Shown here piece after piece: positions 1 through 8,591 of a stretch of DNA of 14,950 nt (within the stretch, counting starts at the first letter, position 1; each line of letters opens with the position of its first letter). A program made the position numbers and the translations under genes. The notes under the pieces were generated by a model, which worked only from the letters and a program-made list of their open reading frames with translations, ran no database searches and was not told where the DNA came from. Source of the DNA: Helicostylum pulchrum (lineage: Eukaryota; Mucoromycota; Mucoromycetes; Mucorales; Mucoraceae); assembly GCA_025677825.1 (NCBI GenBank), contig JAIXMO010000134.1:1-14950 (forward strand). The letters are read 5' to 3'.

Positions 1-1259
1 TAATGGTAATAGACAATCGTGGTGTGGTGTTACACCTACTACTTCATTAGTAATGGTTTTTTTTTTTTTTTGATATTCCAAATAACCTCCTTTTTTCAAT
101 AAGAAAAGGACTCTGTTGAGAATATTATACTCTTCTAAATTAAAGATACTTGAAACCTAAAAGAGAAAAAAAAAAGTTTAATTCAAAAGGTAATAAAAGA
201 TACCTCCCCGTCCCCGCTCCTATGTGTGGAGAAAAGGGGATCTACCGATTGTTAATTTTTCTCGTAACTCTCTACCAAAAATAGACATTGTTCTTAAAAA
301 GCAATTTTTCATTAGTCCACAAAAAAAAAACTAGCTTCCAAAGTTACTTTTTTTTTCGGTACTTCAAATAATGATGCCATAGGGTCATGCCGATCGCTTT
401 TCTCTTTTTTTACAGCCTGTTACTGTGCGAGGTTGAAAGAAAGTTAATTTAAGCAGCTACCTTGATGATTTTAGGAATACATACACATGTTGTTTATGCC
501 TATATATGTATAGATAAATGTATTCATTTATATAAATTTCTTTTATAGAATCTAATGTATCGTTTTATATATTGAAACTTGTCAAATATGTTAAGGTACC
601 AAAGCGTATTAAGAATGAATTGTGTGTGTACACTGGGTTTTAATCGTGTGAAAAGATAATGCCTAACATACCTTTTACACTTTTTTGATAGCTAGAAAAA
701 AAAAAAGAAAGATCCGAGTGGCATGTTTAGCTTGGTTTTAGTTTATTGTCCTTGTAAATCGCTCGTTGTAAATATAATTGAGTTTCATCTGGTCATTTTT
801 CTAAAAGAAAGTATTTGCATTATCCCAATAGGACTTAAAAAAAAGCTGACTGAGATATATATTTTTTTACGCCGTACGGAAACAAACCGAGGTACAGAAG
901 AAAAAAAAAAGGGAACAGTTTACTACTTTTTTGGCAAGCAGAAAGATACTGACCATAATGTATAAACCCACTCGAAAAAAAAACATATAACAAACATTAA
1001 AATCGAGCTTTCTAAAAAAAAAAAAAAGTCGGAGTAAAAACTCATTTTTCTTTTTATCGGGATCTGTTAAAGGGGGGAGTCACAAAATGGTTTTTTTTGG
1101 GCATACAACACAGCATTATTTTAAAACCCCCATGGTTAATTCTCATACGCGCGTGCGCTTTTCTTCTATAAATACAGATTAAAAAAAAATTATATTTTTA
1201 ATTTTTTTATCCCTTTTTGTTAAACTTTTTTTTTTTATAAAAACAGATATAAACACACA
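1..1259. other. AT-rich non-coding stretch, no supported gene
   Basis: I see no gene I can defend here. The sequence is dominated by A and T runs. The longest open frame (723-965) has a composition typical of random AT-rich DNA and ends in low-complexity Lys/Phe. Bases 2-49 are open on the + strand (reads ...RQSWCGVTPTTSL) and stop in front of a GTAATG that could be a splice donor, so the tail of a gene entering from the left is possible but unproven. A C-rich patch (about 203-219) followed by AGGGG (235-239) resembles fungal stress-response elements. A perfect 7-bp inverted repeat, ATAAATG/CATTTAT, lies at 514-531. The right end is the promoter of the gene starting at 1260. Confidence 0.6.
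1167..1174 (+). promoter_or_regulatory. Putative TATA box of the Lys-rich protein gene
   Basis: TATAAATA sits 86 bases before the proposed ATG at 1260, a spacing that fits a TATA box with transcription starting near 1200. It supports the choice of the 1260 start. In AT-rich DNA such a match also occurs by chance. Confidence 0.4.
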
Positions 1260-2529
1260 ATGGACCTTGGTTTTATATCTAACTCTACTGTACATACCTT
1301 TCTTTTATCTTTCTTTTATTTCTAAATAAATTATTAATTTTTATTTTTTATTTTTTTTCTCTTACTGCAGCCTGTCAAGGAATTACTAGAACATATTGCG
1401 CAAGAAAAGAAATGGTCAAAGGAAGCAGTTGATAGCGATTGTACTATATTGGATAGAAATCGTCTTGTTTATGTAAGCTTCCCTTTTTTGTTTGGAATTT
1501 TTTTTTTTCCCGAAAAAACTTATATAAAAAAAAAAATAGGTTCAAGATTTGAAAGCCTTATCAAAAGAAAGTTGGGCAGTAAGTTATAAAAAACAAAGTA
1601 ACTTTTTTTTTCTGTCTGGGAATGATATTAATATATAAAAAATTAGCAAATCGAATTACTTCCTCTTGTAAAAGATCTTTTGAGAGGTGCCATAGATCCT
1701 GAATGGAACACAGGTATTTTACGCAAATAAGTGAAAAAAAAAATCTAAACTGACAAAAAAAGAATGCGGTTCATCAGCCCATAATTTATCGATTAATAAC
1801 AACAGCAACGATAGTGTCGAAACAAACAGTAGCTCAGAAGAAAGTAACACTAAAAAGAAGGACAAGAAGGAGAAGAAGAAAGACGAGGATGGTGGTAAGA
1901 AAAAGGACAAGAAGAAGAAGGATAAGCAAAAGCTCAAGGGATTTAAGAGTCCTTCTCTTTTGGGGACACCTGTTGTACCTACTATTTTAACAAGACCTTC
2001 TCCTCCTATTCATGATCTTCAGCAAGGTGATACTAGTTCTATTTTAAGTGATTCATCGTTAAGTCAAGATCCCATCACCATCCAAAATACAATCCGTAAT
2101 GGAAGTATTGATGTCACACCTGCTTTACCAACACCTATCAATACACAACAACTTTCGTCTAGCTCTTCTACAAGCAGTGATGAAGATGAAATAGTATCTC
2201 CCTCTGGCAGAAAATGTGTCACGTTCTCTAACGAAACAGTTATTGGCGTTGCTGCAAGTCTTAAAGCAGATGCAGAGAAAGAAAAGAAGAAGGATAAGAA
2301 GAAGGACGAAAAAAAGAAGGATAAAAAGAAGAAGAACAAAGATAATATGGCAAGTATTAACAAGTGTAGTGGTTACACCAATTTTACAAGTCATCCTTAT
2401 ACCACTCATCCTATAGTAAAATTTAAAAAGATGAAAATGAAACACTGTAGAGGATTACCGGAAGTTCCTAAAGATGATCCCTTTTTACAACAAATTCATG
2501 ACCGTTTAAAGCTTTCTAACGACTGTTAA
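1260..2529 (+). CDS. Unrecognised protein with SAM-like N-terminus and two Lys/Asp-rich tracts
   Basis: I do not recognise the family. Exons: 1260-1289, 1371-1472, 1540-1578, 1647-1713, 1763-2529, giving 334 aa; all introns are GT-AG and the frame is continuous. Exon 1 is the least certain because its donor (GTACAT) is weak; downstream exons are firmer. Residues about 11-75 look like a compact helical domain (WSKEAV, then RNRLVYVQDLKALSKESW, then LLPLVKDLL), a pattern like SAM-type domains; this is inference. Residues about 110-142 and 251-275 are almost pure Lys with Asp/Glu in KKKD-type units. Between them is a Ser/Thr/Pro-rich linker with an acidic Ser patch (SSSSSTSSDEDE) and KCVTF at residues 230-234, which fits the PP1-docking RVxF consensus. 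The C-terminus (PEVPKDDPFLQQIHDRLKL) looks helical. No signal peptide or membrane segment is seen. Probably a cytoplasmic or nuclear adaptor; function unknown. Confidence 0.72.
1852..1944 (+). repeat. Lys-rich low-complexity coding tract 1
   Basis: AAG/AAA codons with scattered GAC/GAT and GAG/GAA encode about 30 residues of KKD/KKE type, starting at residue 110 of the gene at 1260. The tract is inside the reading frame and in the same register as flanking unique sequence, so it is coding and not an intron. Confidence 0.8.
2272..2349 (+). repeat. Lys-rich low-complexity coding tract 2
   Basis: A second run of AAG/AAA codons interrupted by GAT, GAC and GAA encodes KKKD-like units (residues about 250-275). 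It resembles the tract at 1852 in composition and unit length, which suggests independent codon-slippage expansion or an internal duplication. Confidence 0.8.
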
Positions 2530-2552
2530 TTATTATTATTATTACTATTATT
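2526..2552 (+). repeat. ATT microsatellite after the stop codon
   Basis: An imperfect (ATT)n run begins at the TAA stop of the Lys-rich gene and continues for about 25 bases. It lies in the predicted 3' UTR. Confidence 0.7.
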
Positions 2553-4056
2553 TCCCATTTATTTTTTTATTATTTTCTCATGTAGTTAAAAAATTGTATA
2601 TATCATTTTTTTATGATTTAGCCTTTATATTTTTTTCTGGAGCAGGTTTCTCGAATTTCATTTTCTCTTTATCTTTTTATTTTTACACATAAAAAGAATT
2701 TTATTAATTTTCTATTTTTCGTTCTTTTTTTTTTATAAGCAGGGGAGTTTTTTTTTTTTAAAAGCCAAGCGAAACTTTTTTTTTCCATTGCGCATTAAAA
2801 AAAAAAAAGCTTAAATAAAATTGATTTACTAGACTAAAAAAATCAAAAAGTGTTACTCGAAAACAACAAAACTTTATCCCGTATTTCTTTTGTTCTCATT
2901 AATCGTAATATTATGTTTAGAATTTCCTACGCGTCTACCGATCTTTTTTTTAAAAAAAAATTATTATGCATTATATAACGAGTAATTTTATCCGTGTTTT
3001 AATTAGATGTGTGTGCCGAAAAGAAAAAAGAAAGCATGAATAACCTTTCTCATTTTCTTTCTCATAGAGCCGATACCCATACTGATAATTCAGTTGACTT
3101 GCAAACTAAGCCTCTTTTTTTTATTATAATTGTACCTACTAATATATAAAAAAGAGTGATCAGCATTTTAAGTTGGAAAAAATGGGCATGACCTCTGTGT
3201 AATATTAAATTCGTTTAGTTAGTCATCATGAAACTCTGGGTTTCTGGAAACAAGTGTACAAAAAAAAAAATAAAGAACTTGGGTACAATTTTATTCAAGA
3301 AAATAAAAGCGTGAAAACAGAAGAAAGTGCTTTTTAGATAAAAGGTGGTACATGCTAAGCGGAAACATTATTGCTTCCTTCAGTGATCTTGTAAGTTTTT
3401 CTACGTCTGTCAATCGATCTATTCAGACTCTATCAAAGTCTTCTCAAACTGCTCAATGAGGAAAAGCATGAACTCTTGACGCTCCGTCGATCCCAAAAAA
3501 AAATTTCGTTATCCGCGTTCATGCGTACGTTGATTTATAAAAAAGGATCCTGTTTCATGAGTTAAGTAAAATTCGAACTATGTATATGTAATACGAGTAT
3601 ATACAAAATAAACTGTAGTGTTATATATCATGACAATTAAATATATCCCCTTTTTATTATCTATTTATCTTGATGGAATCACAACAAAGAGTAATAATAA
3701 TACATTTTACTAATTCTGACTCATTTTACTAGGATTACTATTGAGGAATACTTTCATTAAAATAGTTTACAGTTAGATCTAACTGCGTAAATTTACATTA
3801 ACCGACTTACTATTTATCCTCCCTTTCCTTTTTTTTTTTCTGTCTGCGTAAACTTTAGAACGAAATATATATCATTTTTAAGTAAATAAGCAAGTCTTTT
3901 TTTTTTTTCGAAATAGTTTTATATCACCAAAAAAAAAAATGTATCGACAACTGACCAATTTATCTTGAAATTCAAGTCTTTAAAAAATTAAATGAATTCT
4001 TCACTTAAATCAAATTACTTGTTTAACACGTTTGGTTTCGTCGTTTTTTTTTTCAA
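2530..4056. other. 1.5-kb gap: 3' end of the Lys-rich gene, TDP1 promoter, unexplained middle
   Basis: This gap is long compared with the other spacers here (45-635 bp). The left part holds the Lys-rich gene's 3' UTR, with AATAAA at 2814-2819. The right part must hold the TDP1 promoter; no clear TATA box is seen near 4057. In the middle, 3036-3146 (+) opens a balanced-looking frame (MNNLSHFLSHRADTHTDNSV...), and 3354-3560 has coding-like frames on both strands (see findings). None could be linked into a gene with sound splice sites. No tRNA-like fold or transposase was recognised. Confidence 0.5.
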
Positions 4057-6118
4057 ATGGCAACATTTCCGACTAATGTAAAAAAAAAAAAAAAAGGAAT
4101 TACGATTGTTTCGAAATTAGTATAGCCTTTAATATTATTTTTGGACTGTAGACGACTTTAACGTATTCTCCTTACATATCTCCAAAAGAAAATATTGGCT
4201 GTGGTAAGAAGTACACTTTGTGTAAACAACAAAATATATTACTGACAATAAACTCTTCAGTGACGTTAAGAGACTTGGTTTATCATGTAAATATTTATTG
4301 AATATGCATAAATAATTACTTTTTTAACAGGAACTTTTAGAAGGATTTGGAGTCCATGGTTCAATTTAATTTCTTGGTAGATGTCGAGTTTTTGTTGACG
4401 CATATGTATGATACAAACATACCCATCACGATCATTCATGGCCAAAAGGATCCTCCACGTTTTAATGTATGCATAATTATTTTATTTTCGTAAATATTTT
4501 TTTTTTAAAAAAAAAATTAGATGAACCGCACCAATATCAAAGTAGACTCACCAGAAATAAGAGATAGATATGGTAAGATGTTGCATTAGATTTTTTTTTT
4601 TTTTTACTGATTAATTATCTAAACATGTTTGTATTTAGGTACTCATCATACAAAGGTATATCTAGTACCGCGACCAAAAAAAAAACTGCAACTAATTGTA
4701 TATATAGGCAATGCTATTGTTTTTTCGTGATCCAGAAACAGGAATAAAAACCGTTCAACTGATTGTGATGACAGCAAACCTTATTCAAGAAGACTGGGGG
4801 TACGAGAATACATTTTACTCCCAATCTATTTTTACTTGCTGAAAAACTATTTTTATTTTTTAGAAATATGACACAAGGTGTCTATAGAACATCCAGATGT
4901 CCACTCAAGTCGATGGAAAATAGAGGTATATGGGGTACCTTGATAGGATCCGAGTACAGTTCTCCATTCGAACACGAGTTAATAAAGTATTTGAAAGAGT
5001 ATCAATTGAGGAGAGTATTTAATATCCTCATTCAACTGAAGCTTTACGATTGGTCTTCTTGCAAGGTAAATTGTACAATACACTGAAAAGATATTTCTAT
5101 TTATACATGTTTATAAAGGCTATTTTGGTCGGGTCTGTCCCAGGGCGCCATAGAGGTTCTAGTTTTAAAAACTGGGGCATTGAAAGACTGGCTACTGTTC
5201 TTCGACACAATGTAGATTTACCCGAGCCTTGTCGCTCAAGTTCTCAGTTGATATTACAGGTACAAGCTATATTTATTTTTTTAAAGAAAGAAAAAAAAAA
5301 TCATTTCAATCGCGTAAATGCTGATATATTTAATTAGTGCTCAAGTATGGCCTACTCTCCTCAAAAATGGTTTGATAGTTTATGCCGAAACATGTCGGAA
5401 TCGACGCAAAATGATGGTCCTGTTAGAACGCCAAAAATATGCGTCGTATATCCTACAGTAGAAACTGCAACTGAAAGGTTAAATAAGTCTTTATATAAAA
5501 CGCTTTGGACAGAAAACTTATAAGCCATTTTTTTAGTATTACTGGACGTTATACTAGTGGTGATTTTTTAAGGTTTGAAGAAAGTAAAGTAACAAATAAT
5601 CTATTTTACTGTGCACAGATAATCTTACAAAAAACTTTTTTAATGCAGAATCTTATGTGAAGAACCACACCTGGTTTGATTCCTACTTGTATGATTGGAA
5701 GAGTCAAAATGCTGGTAGACAGCATATTATGCCTCATATTAAAACTTATACGCGCGTATATCAAGACACGGACGGAAAGCCATCCGTTGTGTGGCATTTG
5801 CTGACGTCTAGTAACCTAAGTCGTGCTGCTTGGGGCGAGTATCAAATCAATGAGACGCAGCTTTATATCAAGAGCTTTGAACTAGGAGTCTTTTTCTGTC
5901 CGAGTTTATGGGAGGTAATATAGCTGCTTGAAATATCATTTTAAGTTGGTACTGATGCAAATTTCGTGTAGGATGATAGTACGGATGTTGTATTGAGACC
6001 CGCTACGAATTCAAGAACTAACGCCGAGAAAAGAAAAGTAGTAAAAGTGCGTCTTCCGTACGACCTTCCTTTAGTCCGTCATTCTAGACCACGTCAATGT
6101 TTTACTCGTATTGAATAA
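4057..6118 (+). CDS. TDP1: Tyrosyl-DNA phosphodiesterase 1
   Basis: TDP1 removes stalled topoisomerase I peptides and other 3' adducts from DNA in the nucleus. Exons: 4057-4077, 4152-4203, 4261-4286, 4341-4466, 4521-4572, 4639-4655, 4708-4799, 4864-5065, 5119-5259, 5338-5477, 5537-5583, 5649-5914, 5972-6118; 442 aa. The first HKD motif is GTHHTK (His96, Lys98) with Asn122 in MTANLIQEDW; the second is MPHIKTY (His335, Lys337) with Asn361 in LLTSSNLSRAAWG. These correspond to human H263/K265/N283 and H493/K495/N516. MVQFNFLVD, VGSVPGRHRGSS and FELGVFFCPS are further family signatures. It is shorter than human (608 aa) or yeast (544 aa): the N-terminal extension is missing, and after PYDLPL the usual final PW...D..G..W segment is absent. 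The first exon (MATFPTN) is the weakest part of the model; the next ones (SPKENIGCVTLRDL) fit the family. It ends 45 bp from the convergent gene at 6164. Confidence 0.93.
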
Positions 6119-6119
6119 A
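6114..6119 (+). terminator. Poly(A) signal overlapping the TDP1 stop codon
   Basis: AATAAA contains the TAA stop of TDP1 (6116-6118). With a convergent gene ending at 6164, it is the best available 3'-end signal and implies a very short 3' UTR. Confidence 0.5.
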
Positions 6120-6150
6120 TGGTATATTTTGTAAAAAAAAAAAAAAAGGG

Positions 6151-6156
6151 TTTATT
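6151..6156 (-). terminator. Poly(A) signal of the DUF3245-like gene
   Basis: TTTATT on the + strand reads AATAAA on the minus strand, 7 bases after the stop codon of the gene at 6164-6815. The two convergent genes therefore share a terminator region of about 45 bp. Confidence 0.5.
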
Positions 6157-6163
6157 TATTGTA

Positions 6164-6815
6164 TTATTTTTTGTTCTTCTTCTTGCCAGCACGTTCAGAT
6201 AAATACATTGATAAAAAGTCACCTTGGGCACCAATCTTCTTTTTGCCTGTGGAGAGGTTCTGAGGTACGGGTTTTGAAGGCTCTACAACAGTCTTTTTCT
6301 TTTTGTTTTTAGATTGTTTTGTACCTACTGTTGTTGAGCGGGATTCTTCTTCGTCATCGTCTGAATCGGAATCGTTCTTGTCTTGTGGACGGAATCTTTT
6401 GCCGATTGGCGTAGGGGTATTTATTTCACGGTGTATTGCTGCTCGTCTATTTTGATTGAGAATTTTGTTCTTGAGTTGTAGTTCTTCTTTGGAGACCATG
6501 CCACCATTGTTGTTTGTATGTCTCATGGCATCATTATGTGATAAAAATTTAGCACCAAGGCCAAGTCTAAGTATGCGTTAATAAAAAATAAAATAAAAAC
6601 AGGTAGTGCATGTATTTTTACCTGTCAGGTCTTCCTGTCGAGTATTGACTCAAGGTTTGTTCGTCTTCGTCATCGTCTAGTCTCTCTCCAGGTTTTGGTG
6701 CAGGAAGCCAAGAGTTAATAAGTGATCGAGCAATGCCAATAGAAGCATCGATTTGAGTTTTTAACTTTTCGTTTTCTTCTGTATTGACTTTTGGTTTGGT
6801 TTCTTTTTCTGACAT
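6164..6815 (-). CDS. Small acidic/basic DUF3245-like conserved fungal protein
   Basis: Two exons on the minus strand, 6815-6622 and 6566-6164, joined over a 55-nt intron (donor GTAAAA, acceptor CTTAG), give 198 aa. The ATG at 6815 follows a T-rich leader. The first part is helical (IDASIGIARSLINSWLPAP), then RLDDDEDEQTLSQY, then GRPDRLGLGAKFLSH. This layout, with SWLP and a GLGA motif, matches what I recall of the uncharacterised fungal family DUF3245; that assignment is from memory. The rest is low complexity: an acidic Asp/Ser/Glu patch (NDSDSDDDEEESRS, a likely CK2 target), Lys-rich runs and a basic tail (AGKKKNKK). Charged, NLS-like segments suggest a nuclear or nucleolar protein (inference). 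It starts 99 bp from the stop of the next minus-strand gene, so its promoter must be very compact. Confidence 0.85.
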
Positions 6816-6905
6816 TATTATAAAAAAGGTAAAAAAAAAAAAAGGATATAAATTATGCGAAAAAAAAAACTTAGTGTTATGTTTTGCTGTGTGGCTTGTA
6901 ATATT

Positions 6906-6911
6906 TTTATT
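6906..6911 (-). terminator. Poly(A) signal of the S-formylglutathione hydrolase gene
   Basis: TTTATT on the + strand is AATAAA on the minus strand, only 3 bases after the TAG at 6917-6915. It predicts a very short 3' UTR. Confidence 0.45.
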
Positions 6912-6914
6912 TTT

Positions 6915-7951
6915 CTAAGCTTTTAAAATGGTTGCATGATGATTGATATGATCAGCAATAAAAGTAGAAATAAAGAAGTAACTGTGATCATAACCGTCTT
7001 GGTAACGAATATTCCATTCTGATTCACGGCCAAGTCCTTGTGTAGTCTTTCTTAATTGATCAATTAAAAGTTCCTTTTCTAAAAATCCATCAGCAGTACC
7101 CTAAATGTCACTTATTTAGTAACTTTTTCTTTAAAAAAAAAATATTAAAGTAGTACTTACAACATCAACAAGGATATCCATGCGTTCATTTTTACATGTC
7201 TTTAATAATTCAACAGTATCGTATTGCTTCCAACTTTCTTTATCAGAACCAAGGTAGTTGGAGAAAGCCTTTTGACCCCAAGGACAGTTGATAGGGTTGA
7301 CAATAGGTGAGAATGCAGAAGCTGTCTTGAACTTGGAAGGGTTCTTGATATGAATAGTTAAAGCGCCATGACCACCCATAGAATGTCCCATAACTGAAAC
7401 GCGAGATTCGTCCTTTTTTTACATTGTATTAATTCATCATGTTATGCATCGCACTTAATAAAATACTTACAATAGGCAATTGCTCCATAACAATAGAATA
7501 CAATTCCTTAACAATATAAGAATACATGCGATAATGCTTGGACCACTTTTCTTCAGTAGCATCTACATAAAAACCAGCACCAGTGCCGAAATCCCAAGAA
7601 TCGCTATCACCTTCAATACTGACACCACCTATATTTCACACGCTTTTCTTTTTAGTTTTAAAAAAAAATATTAAAAACATATCATGTATTCTTACGAGGA
7701 GAGGTATCAGGAGCGATTAAAGCAATACCGTGCTTGGCAGCTTCAGCCATGGCACCACTCTTATGAATAAAGTTATCTTCTGTACATGTCAAACCAGACA
7801 AGAAGAAAACAGCAGGGACTTTTGTTTCGGTAGCTTGTTGAGGTAAAAACACGTTGAACTTCATGTTGCAGTTAAGTTCGTCAGAACCATGTTCGTATTT
7901 AACGACATGACCACCGAAACACTTGTTTCTAGAGACTTCCTTAATTGACAT
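6915..7951 (-). CDS. ESD: S-formylglutathione hydrolase (esterase D family)
   Basis: Hydrolyses S-formylglutathione to formate and glutathione, the second step of glutathione-dependent formaldehyde detoxification, in the cytosol. Minus-strand exons: 7951-7696, 7628-7471, 7412-7161, 7100-6915; introns 67, 58 and 60 nt; 283 aa, the usual family length. It is an alpha/beta hydrolase with the nucleophile in GHSMGGHGA (Ser149), the acid in GTADGF (Asp226) and the histidine in GYDHSYFF (His261), matching human ESD S149/D226/H260. Other signatures are [13 protein letters not shown] near residue 55, [28 protein letters not shown] and [16 protein letters not shown]. It has no signal peptide and ends in ILKA, with no SKL-type peroxisomal signal. 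The start is the first in-frame ATG and gives the family-typical N-terminus. A CT-rich leader lies just upstream on its own strand (about 7969-7994). Identity is very secure. Confidence 0.97.
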
Positions 7952-8586
7952 TTTGTTTATATGCTGACAGAAAAAAAAAGAGAGAAGGGGTGTATTTGGT
8001 AAAATAACTGTTTAGATCTTGATTTCGTTCGCCTTTCCAAATAAAATAAAATAAAAATCAGTCATGTTTTCGAAACATTAGTGTTTTAGACTTGTAAAAG
8101 CTTTTTCATGTGTGACTTTGACTAGAATAAGCATACTTGTTAGACTTTATAATATAGTTACTACAACTGTTATTCGCAAAACATAACTTCATAAAAAACT
8201 TTTTGCCCGTTAAAAGTACATGATGTATTTGACTATTGTTCACTTCGAATACAAAGAAGTTCTGCAAACCCGTGAACCGAGAAAATGCAAAAAAAAAATA
8301 TAGACCCGCCAGTTGGTGCTGTGTGTGTACCTTTTTTTTAGCATGGATTTATTTAAAGCACTTTTTTGTCAGTCAAATTGGCGCTTGTAACGGGTACTAT
8401 TACAGTAAACCATGTTAACTACATATTAATACCTTCTAACGGGTATACACGATGGTATTTGTTATTATTATAGTAGTGCGTTACGTTGCGAACGTTCTAT
8501 ATTTCTGCATCTGACTTTCAATGACAGCAAAAGAAGAAGAAAGAAAAAAAAAGACATGCTGAAAGGTTTTTGTTACAGGAAGGATT
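7952..8586. other. Intergenic: promoter of the hydrolase gene
   Basis: The hydrolase gene reads leftward from 7951, so its promoter lies here; TVP38 ends at the right edge. The minus-strand leader of the hydrolase gene is pyrimidine-rich. A direct repeat TAACGGGTA occurs at 8388-8396 and 8437-8445. The one longer open frame (8236-8418) lacks an ATG start and has no recognisable protein features. No RNA gene was recognised. Confidence 0.55.
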
Positions 8587-8591
8587 TTATT
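8586..8591 (-). terminator. Poly(A) signal overlapping the TVP38 stop codon
   Basis: On the minus strand AATAAA includes part of the TAA stop (8589-8587). This is the same arrangement as at the end of TDP1. Confidence 0.45.

Noticed and set aside
2..49. Possible last exon of a gene entering from the left (...RQSWCGVTPTTSL)
   Set aside because: Too short to judge; the frame looks plausible, but no acceptor exon downstream could be joined with confidence.
723..965. 80-codon open frame on the + strand
   Set aside because: Low-complexity Phe/Lys/Ile composition, no family motif, no neighbouring exons; typical of AT-rich spacer.
2064..2445. Two long open frames on the minus strand opposite the Lys-rich gene
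   Set aside because: They are antisense shadows of the AAG/GAA-rich coding tract (reading as Phe/Leu/Ser runs) and have no splice or family support.
3560..3600. TTCGAA-containing segments as tRNA T-arms
   Set aside because: No matching acceptor or anticodon stem could be drawn around any of the TTCGAA sites in the spacers.
8236..8418. 60-codon + strand frame between the hydrolase and TVP38
   Set aside because: No ATG start, mixed Cys/Tyr/Lys composition without a motif, no adjoining exon.
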